In this document: piece by piece, positions 35,525 to 44,491 of the stretch
How the letters are laid out: every line of letters starts with the position of its first letter
Numbering within the stretch: the first letter of the stretch is position 1
Origin: Streptomyces chartreusis NRRL 3882
GTDB taxonomy: Bacteria > Actinomycetota > Actinomycetes > Streptomycetales > Streptomycetaceae
NCBI RefSeq assembly: GCF_900236475.1
Contig: NZ_LT963352.1
Coordinates: 6,390,001-6,454,000 of the forward strand
Length of the DNA: 64,000 nt
Reading direction: 5' to 3'
Program-made: the position numbers and the translations under genes
Notes under the pieces: model-generated
Databases searched by the model: none
What the model was told of the DNA's origin: nothing
Seen by the model: the letters and a program-made list of their open reading frames with translations, nothing else

Positions 35525-35869
35525 TCATCGCGGTGCCGAGGAGAGCGACCGCTCCCTCACCCGCTCCAGATGCCGCCCGAACACCTCCCGCGCCTCAGGC
35601 GTCAGCGTCCGCAGCGCCATCAGCGCGGTGATGACGACGTCGCACAGCTCCGCCTGCACGTCGTCCCAAGTGTGCGTCACGCCCTTGCGCGGGTTCTGGC
35701 CGGTCGCGCCGATGACCGCCTCGGAGACCTCGCCGACCTCCTCGGACAGTTTCAGGATGCGCAGCAGCACGCCCTCGCGGCCCTCGACCGGGCGGTGGGT
35801 GTCGAGCCACTCGGACAGGGTGTCGATGGTGGCCCACAGGTCGGGCACGGGCGGCGTGTGATCACTCAT
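35525..35869 (-). CDS. MazG-like nucleotide pyrophosphohydrolase
   Basis: 114 aa single-domain MazG/MazG-like protein. The metal-binding helices are visible: LKLSEEVGEVSEAVIG (ExxE) and DVQAELCDVVITAL (ExxD). It would hydrolyse non-canonical or excess NTPs to monophosphates. It reads into the MFS-synthetase operon direction but ends 81 bp before it, and is probably separate. Confidence 0.85.
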   Translation of the reverse strand: MSDHTPPVPDLWATIDTLSEWLDTHRPVEGREGVLLRILKLSEEVGEVSEAVIGATGQNPRKGVTHTWDDVQAELCDVVITALMALRTLTPEAREVFGRHLERVRERSLSSAPR

Positions 35870-35916
35870 GGGCGGCAGCCTGCCACGGGGGTCTGACAGC
35901 GAGGCGCCCCCGACGG

Positions 35917-36474
35917 CTACTCCATGTACTCCTCTTCGAACAGCGGGTCCTGCTCGCCTTCCTTCGCCTTCCGCAGCCGCCGGTTGCGCGCCCCCACGAT
36001 CAGCGTCGTCCCCGCCGCCGTCGCCGCGAAGGCCGCCGGGATCATCCAGCTCCGGTTCACGGCGTGCCCGAGCACGTGGTCCAGGGAGAGCCGCCCGGGG
36101 CCGGTGACGGCCAGGCCCGCGGCGGTGAGGCCCAGTGCCGCCGCGTACTCGTAGCCGCCGCCCTGGTTGAAGAAGCCGTTCGGCGTGTGCACCGCCGCCG
36201 CGCCCGCCATCGCTCCGGCCGCCGCGGCACCGGCCGCCGGTGTGGCCAGGCCCAGGGCCAGCAGGGTGCCGCCGCCGGTCTCCGCGAGGCCCGCCGCGGT
36301 CGCGCTCGCCTTGCCGGGGACGTAGCCGACGGACTCCATGAACTGGCCGGTGCCCTCGATGCCGCCTCCGCCGAACCAGCCGAACAGCTTCTGCGTGCCG
36401 TGCGCGGCCAGTACACCGCCCGTCCCCAGCCGGAGCAGCAGCAGGCCCAGATCACGTCGGTCGTAGCGCTTCAC
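35917..36474 (-). CDS. DoxX family membrane protein
   Basis: 185 aa from GTG 36474, preferred because GGGAG precedes it and the family begins with RRDLGLLLLRLGTGGVL. Four hydrophobic segments with the DoxX pattern AHGTQKLFGWFGG and AGLAETGGGTLLALGL. C-terminal tail is charged (FEEEYME). Function in Streptomyces is undetermined; relatives form membrane oxidoreductase complexes in thiol stress. Confidence 0.85.
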   Translation of the reverse strand: MKRYDRRDLGLLLLRLGTGGVLAAHGTQKLFGWFGGGGIEGTGQFMESVGYVPGKASATAAGLAETGGGTLLALGLATPAAGAAAAGAMAGAAAVHTPNGFFNQGGGYEYAAALGLTAAGLAVTGPGRLSLDHVLGHAVNRSWMIPAAFAATAAGTTLIVGARNRRLRKAKEGEQDPLFEEEYME

Positions 36475-36623
36475 GTCGTCTCCCGGAGCAGACAGCAGGA
36501 ACCTCAAGAACCCTCCCCGTCGCGTTTCCACCGTCGCACTCCTGACACCCCGCGGACCCGACCGGGACGCCGTTCGGGTGGCACGGGTGGCGTGGTCCGC
36601 CGGCCGGTACGAGGCTGACTGGC

Positions 36624-36950
36624 ATGACGATTCAGACCACGCGTCTCAGCGATCCGGCCGTCCGCGCCTTCGTGGCCGCCGTGAACAACCACGACCGCGA
36701 GGCCTTCATGGCACTCCTCGCGCCGGGCGCGACCATGGCGGACGACGGCTCCGACCGCGACCTCGCCGACTGGGTCGACCGGGAGATCTTCTCCTCCCAC
36801 GGTCACCTGGAGGTCGACAACGAGTCCAACGGCGGTCGCGCCCTCATCGCCCGCTACAGCAACGACACCTGGGGCGAGATGCGCACCCGGTGGAGCTTCA
36901 CCGTGGACGACGACGGCAAAATCTCCCGCTTCGAGACCGGCCAGGCCTGA
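36624..36950 (+). CDS. SnoaL-like/NTF2-fold protein
   Basis: 108 aa with the small alpha+beta barrel pattern of SnoaL-like proteins: AFVAAVNNHDREAFMALLAPGA at the start and alternating strands ending RTRWSFTVDDDGKISRFETG. Some relatives are ketosteroid isomerase-like enzymes, but no catalytic residues can be assigned. It is divergent from the DoxX gene. Confidence 0.75.
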   Translation: MTIQTTRLSDPAVRAFVAAVNNHDREAFMALLAPGATMADDGSDRDLADWVDREIFSSHGHLEVDNESNGGRALIARYSNDTWGEMRTRWSFTVDDDGKISRFETGQA

Positions 36951-36972
36951 AAAACCCGACCTCGCCGGGGGC

Positions 36973-37003
36973 TTGTGCTGGAGTGCACTCCAACTCCTAG
37001 CCT
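36973..37003 (+). promoter_or_regulatory. MerR-type promoter with 19-bp spacer driving the aldo/keto reductase
   Basis: -35 TTGTGC (36973-36978) and -10 TAGCCT (36998-37003) are 19 bp apart, the over-long spacing typical of MerR-activated promoters. The spacer contains the perfect palindrome TGGAGTGCACTCCA (36979-36992). The expected transcription start coincides with the ATG at 37011, so the mRNA would be leaderless. Confidence 0.7.
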
Positions 37004-37010
37004 CCCGGGC

Positions 37011-37997
37011 ATGGAAACCACACGGCCGCTCGGACGCAGCGGCATCGAGGTGAGCGCCCTCGGCTTCGGCTGCTGGGCGATCGGCGGCGAATGGCAGCGG
37101 CCCGACGGGCAGCCGCTCGGCTGGGGCAAGGTCGACGACGAGGAGTCGGTACGGGCGGTGCGGCGCGCCCTCGACCTGGGTGTCACCTTCTTCGACACCG
37201 CCGACACCTACGGCGCCGGACACAGCGAACGCGTGCTCGGCCGGGCCCTCGGCAAGCGCCGGGCCGATGTCGTCGTCGCCACCAAGTGGGGCAACGTGTT
37301 CGACGAGGACACCCGGACCCTCACCGGCAGCGACGCCTCCCCGGCCCATCTGCGCCGCGCCCTGACCGCGTCCCTGGACCGGCTCGGCACCGACTACATC
37401 GATCTCTACCAGTTCCATATCTCCGACGCGGACACCGAACAGGCCGCCCTGCTCCGGGACGCGTGCGAGGAGCTGGTCCACGAGGGGCTGATACGGGCCT
37501 ACGCGTGGAGCACCGACGACCCCGACCGCGCCGCCGTGTTCGCCGAGGGGCCGCACTGCGCCGCCGTCCAGCACACCCTCAACGTTCTCCAGGACGCGCC
37601 CGCGATGATCCGGCTGTGCGAGGAGGCGGACCTCGCGAGCATCAACCGCAGCCCGCTCGCCATGGGGCTGCTCGCCGGGAAGCGCCGGGACGGGCAGCCG
37701 CTGGAGGCCGGTGACATCCGCAGCAGGCCCCCGGCCTGGCTCCAGGGTTTCGGTGACGGATCCGGCGCCGACCCGGAGTGGCTCGCCCGCGTCGACGCCC
37801 TCAGGGACGTCCTCACCAGCGAGGGCCGCACGCTCGGCCAGGGCGCCCTGGCCTGGTTGTGGGCACGCAGCCCGCGCACGATTCCCATCCCGGGCTTCCG
37901 TTCGGTCGCCCAGGCGGAGGAGAACGCGGGAGCGCTGCAGAAGGGGGCACTGACCGGCGAGCAGCTGGCCGAGGTCGACCGGCTGCTCGGGCGGTGA
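37011..37997 (+). CDS. Aldo/keto reductase
   Basis: 328 aa NADPH-dependent oxidoreductase of the YajO/IolS-like group. The catalytic tetrad is visible: Asp and Tyr in FFDTADTYGAGHSE, Lys in VVATKWGN and His in LYQFHISD. The C-terminal cofactor region is TIPIPGFRSVAQAEENAGAL. ATG 37011 is chosen because it lies just at the start site predicted from the MerR-type promoter, with no Shine-Dalgarno sequence. Likely induced by an electrophile or other MerR effector; no MerR gene is in the window. Confidence 0.9.
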   Translation: METTRPLGRSGIEVSALGFGCWAIGGEWQRPDGQPLGWGKVDDEESVRAVRRALDLGVTFFDTADTYGAGHSERVLGRALGKRRADVVVATKWGNVFDEDTRTLTGSDASPAHLRRALTASLDRLGTDYIDLYQFHISDADTEQAALLRDACEELVHEGLIRAYAWSTDDPDRAAVFAEGPHCAAVQHTLNVLQDAPAMIRLCEEADLASINRSPLAMGLLAGKRRDGQPLEAGDIRSRPPAWLQGFGDGSGADPEWLARVDALRDVLTSEGRTLGQGALAWLWARSPRTIPIPGFRSVAQAEENAGALQKGALTGEQLAEVDRLLGR

Positions 37998-38071
37998 GCA
38001 TTGCGGGACCTTGGGCGAGTCTTTGAACGTTCCGTGCACGCCCAGGCGGTTCCGCTTCGTAACGTCGCGGG

Positions 38072-39214
38072 ATGTGTGACTCCGCCCGGCTGTCCAGACG
38101 TTCCGTGCTCGCCCTGGCCGTGGCCGCCCCGGTGGCCGCCGCGGCACCGGCCCGGGCCTCCGGGCCCGTGCTCGGCGGTGACCGCCTCGGCAGCGACGCG
38201 GTGCAGGTGGGCAGCACCACCGGACTGCCCGGGAGGCTCACCGCCCGGTCCTGGCTGGTCGCCGATCACGACAGCGGCGATGTGCTGGCCGCCTACCGGG
38301 CGCACCGGCGGCTGCCACCCGCGTCCACGCTGAAGATGCTGTTCGCCGACACGGTGCTCGACCGGTTCCCGCCCGGCGACCGGCACACCGTCACCGCCGC
38401 CGACCTCGCCGGCATCCCCGCGGGCTCCAGTCTCGTCGGCATCCAGCCCGGGACGACGTACACCGTCGGCCAGCTCTGGCAGGGCGTCTTCCTGCGCTCG
38501 GGGAACGACGCCGTGCACGTCCTCGCGCACATGAACGGCGGTGTGGCGAAGACCGTCGCCGAGATGCGGGCCAAGGCGCGGGAACTCCAGGCCCTGGACA
38601 CGCACGTGGTCAGCCCGGACGGTTACGACCACCCGGGGCAGCTGTCCTCGGCGTACGACCTGACGCTCTTCGCCCGGCACGGGCTGCGCGACCCCGGCTT
38701 CCGCGCCTACTGCCGTACGAGAACGGCCGACTTCCCGGCCGGGGGCGGGAAGACGTTCCAGATCCAGAACACCGACCGGCTGTTGAGCGGGGCATGGCGC
38801 CTGCGGGCGTATCCGGGGCTGATCGGTGTGAAGAACGGCTACACGACCCATGCCGGCAACACCTTCACCGGCGCCGCCACGCGTGCCGGGCGCACCCTGC
38901 TCGTCACCGTCATGCACCCCGCCGACAAAGCCGACGCCGTCTACGAGGAGGCCGCCGCCCTGCTCGACTGGGGTTTCGCGCACGGTGCGTCGGCACGGGC
39001 GGTGGGCACGCTGGTCGAGCCGGTGAGCGCGGGGCAGGGAGCGGAGCCGGCGCCCAGGCGCGGGATCGCCGTCGGCGGCACCGTCGTGCGCGGACCCTCG
39101 GCGGGGCGGCTGGTGGAGGGCGCCGGTACCGCGCTCGCGCTGCTGGCGGGCGGGGCGTGGGCGCTGCGCCGGCGCGGGACGCGCGGGTCCGCGAGGGGAC
39201 GGCACCGCCAATGA
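38072..39214 (+). CDS. D-alanyl-D-alanine carboxypeptidase (penicillin-binding, S11 family)
   Basis: 380 aa. An Arg-rich signal peptide (RLSRRSVLALAVAAPVAAAA) is followed by the serine peptidase domain: SxxK as STLK (Ser85), SxN as SGN in FLRSGNDAV, and the KTG box as KNG in GVKNGYTTHAGN. A C-terminal hydrophobic segment (GAGTALALLAGGAWAL) with basic tail anchors it at the outer face of the membrane. It trims the terminal D-Ala of peptidoglycan stem peptides. Confidence 0.9.
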   Translation: MCDSARLSRRSVLALAVAAPVAAAAPARASGPVLGGDRLGSDAVQVGSTTGLPGRLTARSWLVADHDSGDVLAAYRAHRRLPPASTLKMLFADTVLDRFPPGDRHTVTAADLAGIPAGSSLVGIQPGTTYTVGQLWQGVFLRSGNDAVHVLAHMNGGVAKTVAEMRAKARELQALDTHVVSPDGYDHPGQLSSAYDLTLFARHGLRDPGFRAYCRTRTADFPAGGGKTFQIQNTDRLLSGAWRLRAYPGLIGVKNGYTTHAGNTFTGAATRAGRTLLVTVMHPADKADAVYEEAAALLDWGFAHGASARAVGTLVEPVSAGQGAEPAPRRGIAVGGTVVRGPSAGRLVEGAGTALALLAGGAWALRRRGTRGSARGRHRQ

Positions 39215-39251
39215 CGTCCACCGGCCGTACGGCATCCGGCGCTTGACGTGT

Positions 39252-39337
39252 GCGGCAGTCGTTCCACGCGCACCGGTGCGCACCCCGCGGTCCCACGCGG
39301 GGTCCACCCCCACCCGGTGCCGTGGAACGACTGCCGC
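39252..39337. repeat. 86-nt long inverted repeat with nested hairpins between convergent genes
   Basis: The outer arms GCGGCAGTCGTTCCACG (39252-39268) and their exact complement (39321-39337) form a 17-bp stem, extended after one bulged C by 7 more pairs (39270-39276 with 39314-39320). Inside is a second hairpin, CCCCGCG/CGCGGGG (39283-39289 and 39296-39302). The left arm alternatively folds as GCGCACCGGTGCGC. Location between two converging genes fits a bidirectional terminator, but no T-tract follows and the length is unusual; a MITE-like remnant or protein-binding site is possible. The stretch 39338-39494 has no gene I can support. Confidence 0.7.
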
Positions 39338-39494
39338 CTCCCCCCCCCTGAAGGTGGCCGACGGAAGCTGTCTGCTCCAACTGTGAAGCTTTCGTGTAGG
39401 AGATTTGAGCATAAGCATCCGACCGGCCGCAATGGTGCGGACGTTCCTATTCCGTTTGTGCAAGTTGACGAGTTGACGAGTGCCCGCCCCCGGG

Positions 39495-40253
39495 TCAGCC
39501 GCGCCCGACGTACGGCATCGCCGTGGCCAGTACGGTCGCGAACTGCACATTCGCCTCCAGCGGCAGCTCCGCCATGTGCCGCACCGTGCGGGCCACGTCG
39601 GCGACGTCCATCACCGGTTCCGGGGCGACCGAGCCGTTCGCCTGCAGCGCTCCCGTCTGCATACGGGCCGTCATGTCCGTCGCCGCGTTGCCGATGTCGA
39701 TCTGCCCGACGGCGATGCCGTACGGCCGCCCGTCCAGCGACAGCGACTTGGTCAGACCGGTCAGCGCGTGCTTGGTCGCGGTGTAGGCCACCGAGTGCGG
39801 ACGCGGCGTGTGCGCGGAGATCGAACCGTTGTTGATGATCCGCCCGCCCTGCGGCTGCTGCTCCTTCATCCGCCGGTACGCCGCCTGCGCGCACAGGAAC
39901 GCCCCGTTGAGGTTCGTGTCCACCACGTGCCGCCACGCGTCGTAGGACAGTTCCTCGACCGGTACGCCGCCCGGCCCGAAGGTGCCCGCGTTGTTGAACA
40001 GCAGGTCCACCCGCCCGAAGCGCTCGACGGTGGCGGTGAACAGGGCGGTCACGTCCTCGGGCCGTGAGACGTCCGTCCGTACGGCGAGCGCGGCGCCCTC
40101 GGGCACCAGGGCCGCCGTCTCCTCCAAGGTCTCGACGCGCCGCCCCGCCAGCGCCACCGACCAGCCGGCCCGGAGCAGTTCCACGGCCACCGCGCGGCCG
40201 ATACCGGAGCCCGCCCCGGTCACCACCGCGATACCAGTTCGCTTCGCATCCAT
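39495..40253 (-). CDS. Short-chain dehydrogenase/reductase (SDR)
   Basis: 252 aa classical SDR: NAD(P) motif VVTGAGSGIGRA, NNAG at about 90, catalytic Ser in IINNGSISAH and YTATK (Tyr-x3-Lys). The substrate is unknown. It converges on the carboxypeptidase gene with the long inverted repeat between them. Confidence 0.9.
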   Translation of the reverse strand: MDAKRTGIAVVTGAGSGIGRAVAVELLRAGWSVALAGRRVETLEETAALVPEGAALAVRTDVSRPEDVTALFTATVERFGRVDLLFNNAGTFGPGGVPVEELSYDAWRHVVDTNLNGAFLCAQAAYRRMKEQQPQGGRIINNGSISAHTPRPHSVAYTATKHALTGLTKSLSLDGRPYGIAVGQIDIGNAATDMTARMQTGALQANGSVAPEPVMDVADVARTVRHMAELPLEANVQFATVLATAMPYVGRG

Positions 40254-40321
40254 GGGCCCGCAGCGTACGGGAGGCCCCGCCGTGCGGAACTCATCCGTCC
40301 GTCACGCGAGTGCTGTGTACG

Positions 40322-40343
40322 TGTCAATCAGGTGTCGTCCCCG
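40322..40343 (+). promoter_or_regulatory. Possible degenerate PHO box upstream of the PhoD-type phosphatase
   Basis: Two adjacent 11-nt units, TGTCAATCAGG and TGTCGTCCCCG, loosely resemble the direct repeats bound by PhoP in Streptomyces (consensus near GTTCACCCGGC). The position, 45-66 nt before the gene, and the gene's function fit; the match is weak. Confidence 0.25.
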
Positions 40344-40387
40344 GCCACTCCAATGCCCCCTGCAGCCATTCGTCAGGGGAGGACCGG

Positions 40388-42028
40388 ATGACACCCGCAG
40401 CACACCCGTCCCAGCACGCCCCCGAACTCCGCGCGGCCGCCCGGCACATCGCCCGCCGCCGCTTCCTCACCGCGACCGGCGCCGCCGCCGCGCTCGCCTT
40501 CGCGACCAACCTGCCCTCCGCCGGAGTCGCGGCCGCCGCCGAACTCGACGCCGCGCGGATCACCGAGAACCCGTTCACGCTGGGCGTCGCCTCCGGCGAC
40601 CCCCTGCCGGGTTCGGTCATCCTGTGGACCCGCCTCGCGCCCGCCCCGTTCCAGGCCGACAGCGGACTGCCCGCCGAGCGCGTCACCGTCCACTGGGAGC
40701 TGGCCCACGACGAGCGGTTCCGCCGCATCGCCCGGCGCGGCACCGCCACCGCGCACCCCGAGTTCCACCACGCCGTCCACGTCGAGGTGACCCACCTCGA
40801 CGCCGGCCGCGTCTACTACTACCGCTTCCGCGTGGGCCGCTGGGTCAGCCCGGCCGGCCGCACCCGCTCAGCCCCGGACCCCGGCAGCCGCGTCCGGGAA
40901 CTCACCCTCGCCGCCGTCTCCTGCCAGGCCTACCACGACGGCTACTACACGCCGTACGCCCATCTCGCCGCCGACGACGTCGACCTCGTCTTCCACCTCG
41001 GCGACTACCTCTACGAGTACGCCGTCAACTCCGTCGGCGGCCAGCGCAACCACACCGACCGCACACTGCCCGACCTCTTCGACCGCGAGACGCTGACCCT
41101 GGAGGACTACCGACTGCGGTACGCCCTCTACAAGTCCGACCCCGACCTGAGCGCCGCACACGCCGCGCACCCCTTCGTCGTCACCTGGGACGACCACGAG
41201 ACCGAGAACAACTACGCCGACGACATCCCCGAGAACAGCGTCCCGCCGGAGGAGTTCCTGCTGCGCCGCGCCTCCGCCTACCGCGCCTACTGGGAGAACC
41301 AGCCGCTGCGCCGGCCGCAGCGCCCGGCCGGACCGGACATGCGGCTCTACCGCCGCCTGCACTGGGGCCGGCTCGCCCAGTTCGACGTCCTGGACACCCG
41401 CCAGTACCGCTCCGACCAGGCCTACGGCGACCGGGCACACGTCCCCGGGCCCGAGTCCGACGACCCGGCACGCACCATGACCGGGGCGACGCAGGAGCGG
41501 TGGCTGCTCGACGGCTGGCGCTCCTCGCGCGCCTTGTGGAACGTCGTACCGCAGCAGGTCATGTTCGCCCGGCGGCACATGGACGCGACCACCCCCTCGC
41601 GGGTGTCGATGGACGCCTGGGACGGCTACAGCGCCTCACGCCGGCGCGTCCTCGACGGGGCGAAGGCCGCCGGCGTGGAGAACCTGATGGTGCTCAGCGG
41701 CGACGTGCACTCGGCGTACGCCTTCGACATCAAGGACGACTTCGACGACCAGTCCTCGGCCACCCTGGGCACCGAGATCGTGGCGACCTCCGTCTCCAGC
41801 GGCAGGGACGGCGCCGACAAGCCCGCCACCTGGGACACCTACATGTCCGCCAACCCGCACCTGAAGTTCTTCAACGGGCGGCGCGGCTACGTCACGGTCG
41901 CCCTGGGGCAGGAGTCGGCGCGGGCCGACTTCAAGACCGTGCCGTACGTGACCAGGCAGGGGGCGCCGGTCGCGACGGCCGCGTCCTTCGTGACGGAGGT
42001 GGGGGAGCAGGGGCTCAAGCCGGCGTGA
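40388..42028 (+). CDS. phoD: Secreted alkaline phosphatase PhoD
   Basis: 546 aa from ATG 40388 behind GGGGAGGA. A twin-arginine signal (ARRRFLTATGAAAALAFA) directs folded export. The PhoD N-terminal domain starts at FTLGVASGDPLPGSVILWTRLA, and the metallophosphoesterase core includes HLGDYLYEY, VVTWDDHETENNY and MVLSGDVHSAYAFDI. It releases phosphate from phosphodiesters and monoesters outside the cell, usually Ca/Fe dependent. The 3' end overlaps the converging oxidoreductase gene by 14 bp. Confidence 0.93.
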   Translation: MTPAAHPSQHAPELRAAARHIARRRFLTATGAAAALAFATNLPSAGVAAAAELDAARITENPFTLGVASGDPLPGSVILWTRLAPAPFQADSGLPAERVTVHWELAHDERFRRIARRGTATAHPEFHHAVHVEVTHLDAGRVYYYRFRVGRWVSPAGRTRSAPDPGSRVRELTLAAVSCQAYHDGYYTPYAHLAADDVDLVFHLGDYLYEYAVNSVGGQRNHTDRTLPDLFDRETLTLEDYRLRYALYKSDPDLSAAHAAHPFVVTWDDHETENNYADDIPENSVPPEEFLLRRASAYRAYWENQPLRRPQRPAGPDMRLYRRLHWGRLAQFDVLDTRQYRSDQAYGDRAHVPGPESDDPARTMTGATQERWLLDGWRSSRALWNVVPQQVMFARRHMDATTPSRVSMDAWDGYSASRRRVLDGAKAAGVENLMVLSGDVHSAYAFDIKDDFDDQSSATLGTEIVATSVSSGRDGADKPATWDTYMSANPHLKFFNGRRGYVTVALGQESARADFKTVPYVTRQGAPVATAASFVTEVGEQGLKPA

Positions 42029-43049
42029 GCTCGGCCGTGAGGTCCTCGTCCGGGGTCTCGCCCGGGTAGCGGACGCCGACGCGGTCCCGGATGGCGTCGA
42101 GCGTCCGCATCACGGCGAGCGTGCCGTCGAGCGGGACGAGCGGGGACTCCGTCTCACCGGCGCGCAGGGCGCGCATCACCTCGGCCGCCTCGTGACGGAG
42201 GCTGTTGCGGGGCCCGTCCGCCGGGTCGGCCGTGAACTCCTCGGGGTCGCGGCCGTCCCGGTGCAGCACGAAGCGGTCCGGGAAGAAGAAGCCGTGCGGG
42301 ATGTCGATACGGCCCTGGGAGCCGGTGACCGAGGCGGAGGTCGCCGTGCCGCCCACGATGGAGCAGTGCACCGAGCCGAGAGCGCCGCTCTCCCAGGAGA
42401 GCACTGCCCCCGTCTGGAGATCGACGCCCTCCTCGGAGAGCACCGCCCTCGCCGCGACGTCCGACGGCTCCCCGAGCAGCAGCTGCGCGAACGACACCGG
42501 ATACACGCCGAGATCGAGCAGCGCGCCCCCGCCCAGCTCCGGGTTCCGCAGCCGGTGCGAGGGCGGGAACGGACCGGCCAGCCCGAAGTCGGCCTGGACG
42601 CTGCGCACTTCACCGATCGCCCCGTCGTCGACCAGCGACTTCAGCCGCCGCACCAGCGGATTGCAGTACATCCACATCGCCTCCATCAGGAAGCGCCCGT
42701 GCTCCCGCGCCAGCGCGACGAGTTCCGCCGCCTCGCGCACGTTCAGCGTGAACGGCTTCTCGCACAGCACGTTCCGCCCGGCCGCCAGACACAGACCGGC
42801 GGCGGTCCGGTGCGCCGTGTGCGGGGTGGCGACGTAGACGACATCGATGTCCTCGTCCCGGGCCAGCGCGTCCCAGTCGCCGTACGCCCGGGGGATCCCG
42901 AACCGCTCCGCGAACGTCCGCGCGGACGCCTCCGACCGGGACGCCACCGCCACGACCTCCGCGTCCGGCAGGTCGATCAGGTCCGCCGTGAACGCGCCCG
43001 CGATCCCCCCGGTCGCCAGGATCCCCCACCGCACCGTGTCCGCCGTCAT
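42015..43049 (-). CDS. Gfo/Idh/MocA family oxidoreductase
   Basis: 344 aa from ATG 43049. Rossmann N-terminus (VRWGILATGGIAGAFTADL), the conserved VLCEKPFTLN containing the EKP motif, and the C-terminal dehydrogenase domain with GGGALLDLGVYPVSFAQLLLG. Relatives oxidise sugars, inositols or dihydrodiols with NAD(P). The substrate cannot be told from the sequence. Confidence 0.9.
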   Translation of the reverse strand: MTADTVRWGILATGGIAGAFTADLIDLPDAEVVAVASRSEASARTFAERFGIPRAYGDWDALARDEDIDVVYVATPHTAHRTAAGLCLAAGRNVLCEKPFTLNVREAAELVALAREHGRFLMEAMWMYCNPLVRRLKSLVDDGAIGEVRSVQADFGLAGPFPPSHRLRNPELGGGALLDLGVYPVSFAQLLLGEPSDVAARAVLSEEGVDLQTGAVLSWESGALGSVHCSIVGGTATSASVTGSQGRIDIPHGFFFPDRFVLHRDGRDPEEFTADPADGPRNSLRHEAAEVMRALRAGETESPLVPLDGTLAVMRTLDAIRDRVGVRYPGETPDEDLTAELTPA

Positions 43050-43135
43050 TCCCGCCCCGCCTCCACCTCGTGACCCCGAGCAGTCCGTACGAGCTGAGAG
43101 CATAGGTGGCGATCGACTCGAAAAGGGAGGGACTC

Positions 43136-44491
43136 ATGCCCGAGGGTGGGGCGTCCATATCGAACACCGCGCAGGGGGCCGCAGCCGGGACGGAGCGGCC
43201 CGACCTCACACCGCACCGCCGCACCGGGCTCCTGGTCACCTTCCTCCTCGGCAGCCTGACCGCCGTACCTCCGCTGGCGATGGACATGTACCTCCCGTCG
43301 CTGCCGGAGGTCACCCGCTCCCTGCACGCCCCCGCCGCGACCGTCCAGCTCACCCTCACCGCCTGCCTGGCCGGCATGGCGCTCGGCCAGCTCGTCGTCG
43401 GTCCGATGAGCGACCGCTGGGGACGCCGCCGCCCACTGCTCGCCGGACTCGGCGTCTTCGTCGTGGCCACCGTCCTGTGCGCCCTCGCGCCCACCGTCGA
43501 ACTCCTCGTCACCTTCCGGCTGGCGCAGGGCCTCGCGGGCGCCGCCGCGATCGTCATCGCCCGGGCCGTCGTCCGCGACCTCTACGACGGCATGGCCATG
43601 GCCCGCTTCTTCTCCACCCTCATGCTGATCTCCGGGGTCGCCCCGATCGTGGCGCCGCTCATCGGCGGGCAGGTGCTGCGCGTGACGGACTGGCGGGGCG
43701 TGTTCGTCGTCCTCACGGTCATCGGCATCCTGATCGGGGCCCTGGTCTGGACGAGGCTGCCCGAGACCCTGCCGCCCGCTCAGCGCCACAGCGGCGGCGT
43801 CGGCGAGGCCCTGCGCGCGATGCGCGGCCTGCTCGCCGACCGCTCCTTCGCCGGCTACACCCTCACCGGCGGCTTCGCCTTCGCCGCGCTGTTCGCCTAC
43901 ATCTCGGCGTCCCCGTTCGTCATCCAGGAGATCTACGGCGCATCCCCGCAGACGTTCAGCCTGCTGTTCGGCGTCAACTCCGTCGGGCTGGTCCTCGTCG
44001 GCCAGATCAACGGCAAGGTCCTCGTCGGCCGGGTCAGCCTGGACCGCGTCCTGGGGATCGGCCTGACCATCGTCATCACCGCCGCGACCGCGCTGCTGCT
44101 GATGTCCCTGGGCGTGTTCGGCGAGGTCGGTCTCGCGCCCGTCGCCGTCGCGCTGTTCGTCCTGATGTCCGCGATGGGCATCACCCTGCCCAACACCCAG
44201 GCCCTCGCCCTGATGCGCACCAAGCACGCCGCCGGCTCAGCGTCCGCCCTGCTCGGCACCTCGTCGTTCCTCATCGGCGCGGTCGCCTCCCCGCTCGTCG
44301 GCGTCGCCGGGGAGGACACGGCCGTCCCGATGGCCGTCGTCCAACTGGCCGCCGCCCTGGTGGCACTGGCCTGTTTCGTGGGAATGTGCCGACCCTGGAA
44401 GACGGACGCGAAGACGGACGGGCACACGGACGCGAAGACGGACGGAATCACGGACGGCAGGGGCGCGAGCGTGGAGGGAGCAGGGAGCTGA
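43136..44491 (+). CDS. Bcr/CflA family multidrug efflux MFS transporter
   Basis: 451 aa from ATG 43136 (AGGGAGGGAC upstream). The DHA1 Bcr/CflA signature is clear: LAMDMYLPSLPEVTRSL, motif A GPMSDRWGRRRPLL, and about 12 helices. The C-terminal tail is an imperfect repeat (TDAKTDGHTDAKTDGITDG) encoded by a 24-nt tandem repeat. The stop overlaps the presumed start of the next gene. Confidence 0.9.
   Translation: MPEGGASISNTAQGAAAGTERPDLTPHRRTGLLVTFLLGSLTAVPPLAMDMYLPSLPEVTRSLHAPAATVQLTLTACLAGMALGQLVVGPMSDRWGRRRPLLAGLGVFVVATVLCALAPTVELLVTFRLAQGLAGAAAIVIARAVVRDLYDGMAMARFFSTLMLISGVAPIVAPLIGGQVLRVTDWRGVFVVLTVIGILIGALVWTRLPETLPPAQRHSGGVGEALRAMRGLLADRSFAGYTLTGGFAFAALFAYISASPFVIQEIYGASPQTFSLLFGVNSVGLVLVGQINGKVLVGRVSLDRVLGIGLTIVITAATALLLMSLGVFGEVGLAPVAVALFVLMSAMGITLPNTQALALMRTKHAAGSASALLGTSSFLIGAVASPLVGVAGEDTAVPMAVVQLAAALVALACFVGMCRPWKTDAKTDGHTDAKTDGITDGRGASVEGAGS
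44402..44458 (+). repeat. 24-nt tandem repeat inside the Bcr/CflA 3' end
   Basis: Two nearly identical 24-nt units (44402-44425, 44426-44449) and a third partial unit, each beginning ACGGACGCGAAGACGGACGG or ACGGACGG. They encode the acidic/basic TDAKTDG repeats in the C-terminal tail. Confidence 0.75.

Noticed and set aside
39400..39480. Small ORF of about 23 codons after TAGGAG
   Set aside because: The TTG start is too close to the purine run and the peptide has no recognisable features.
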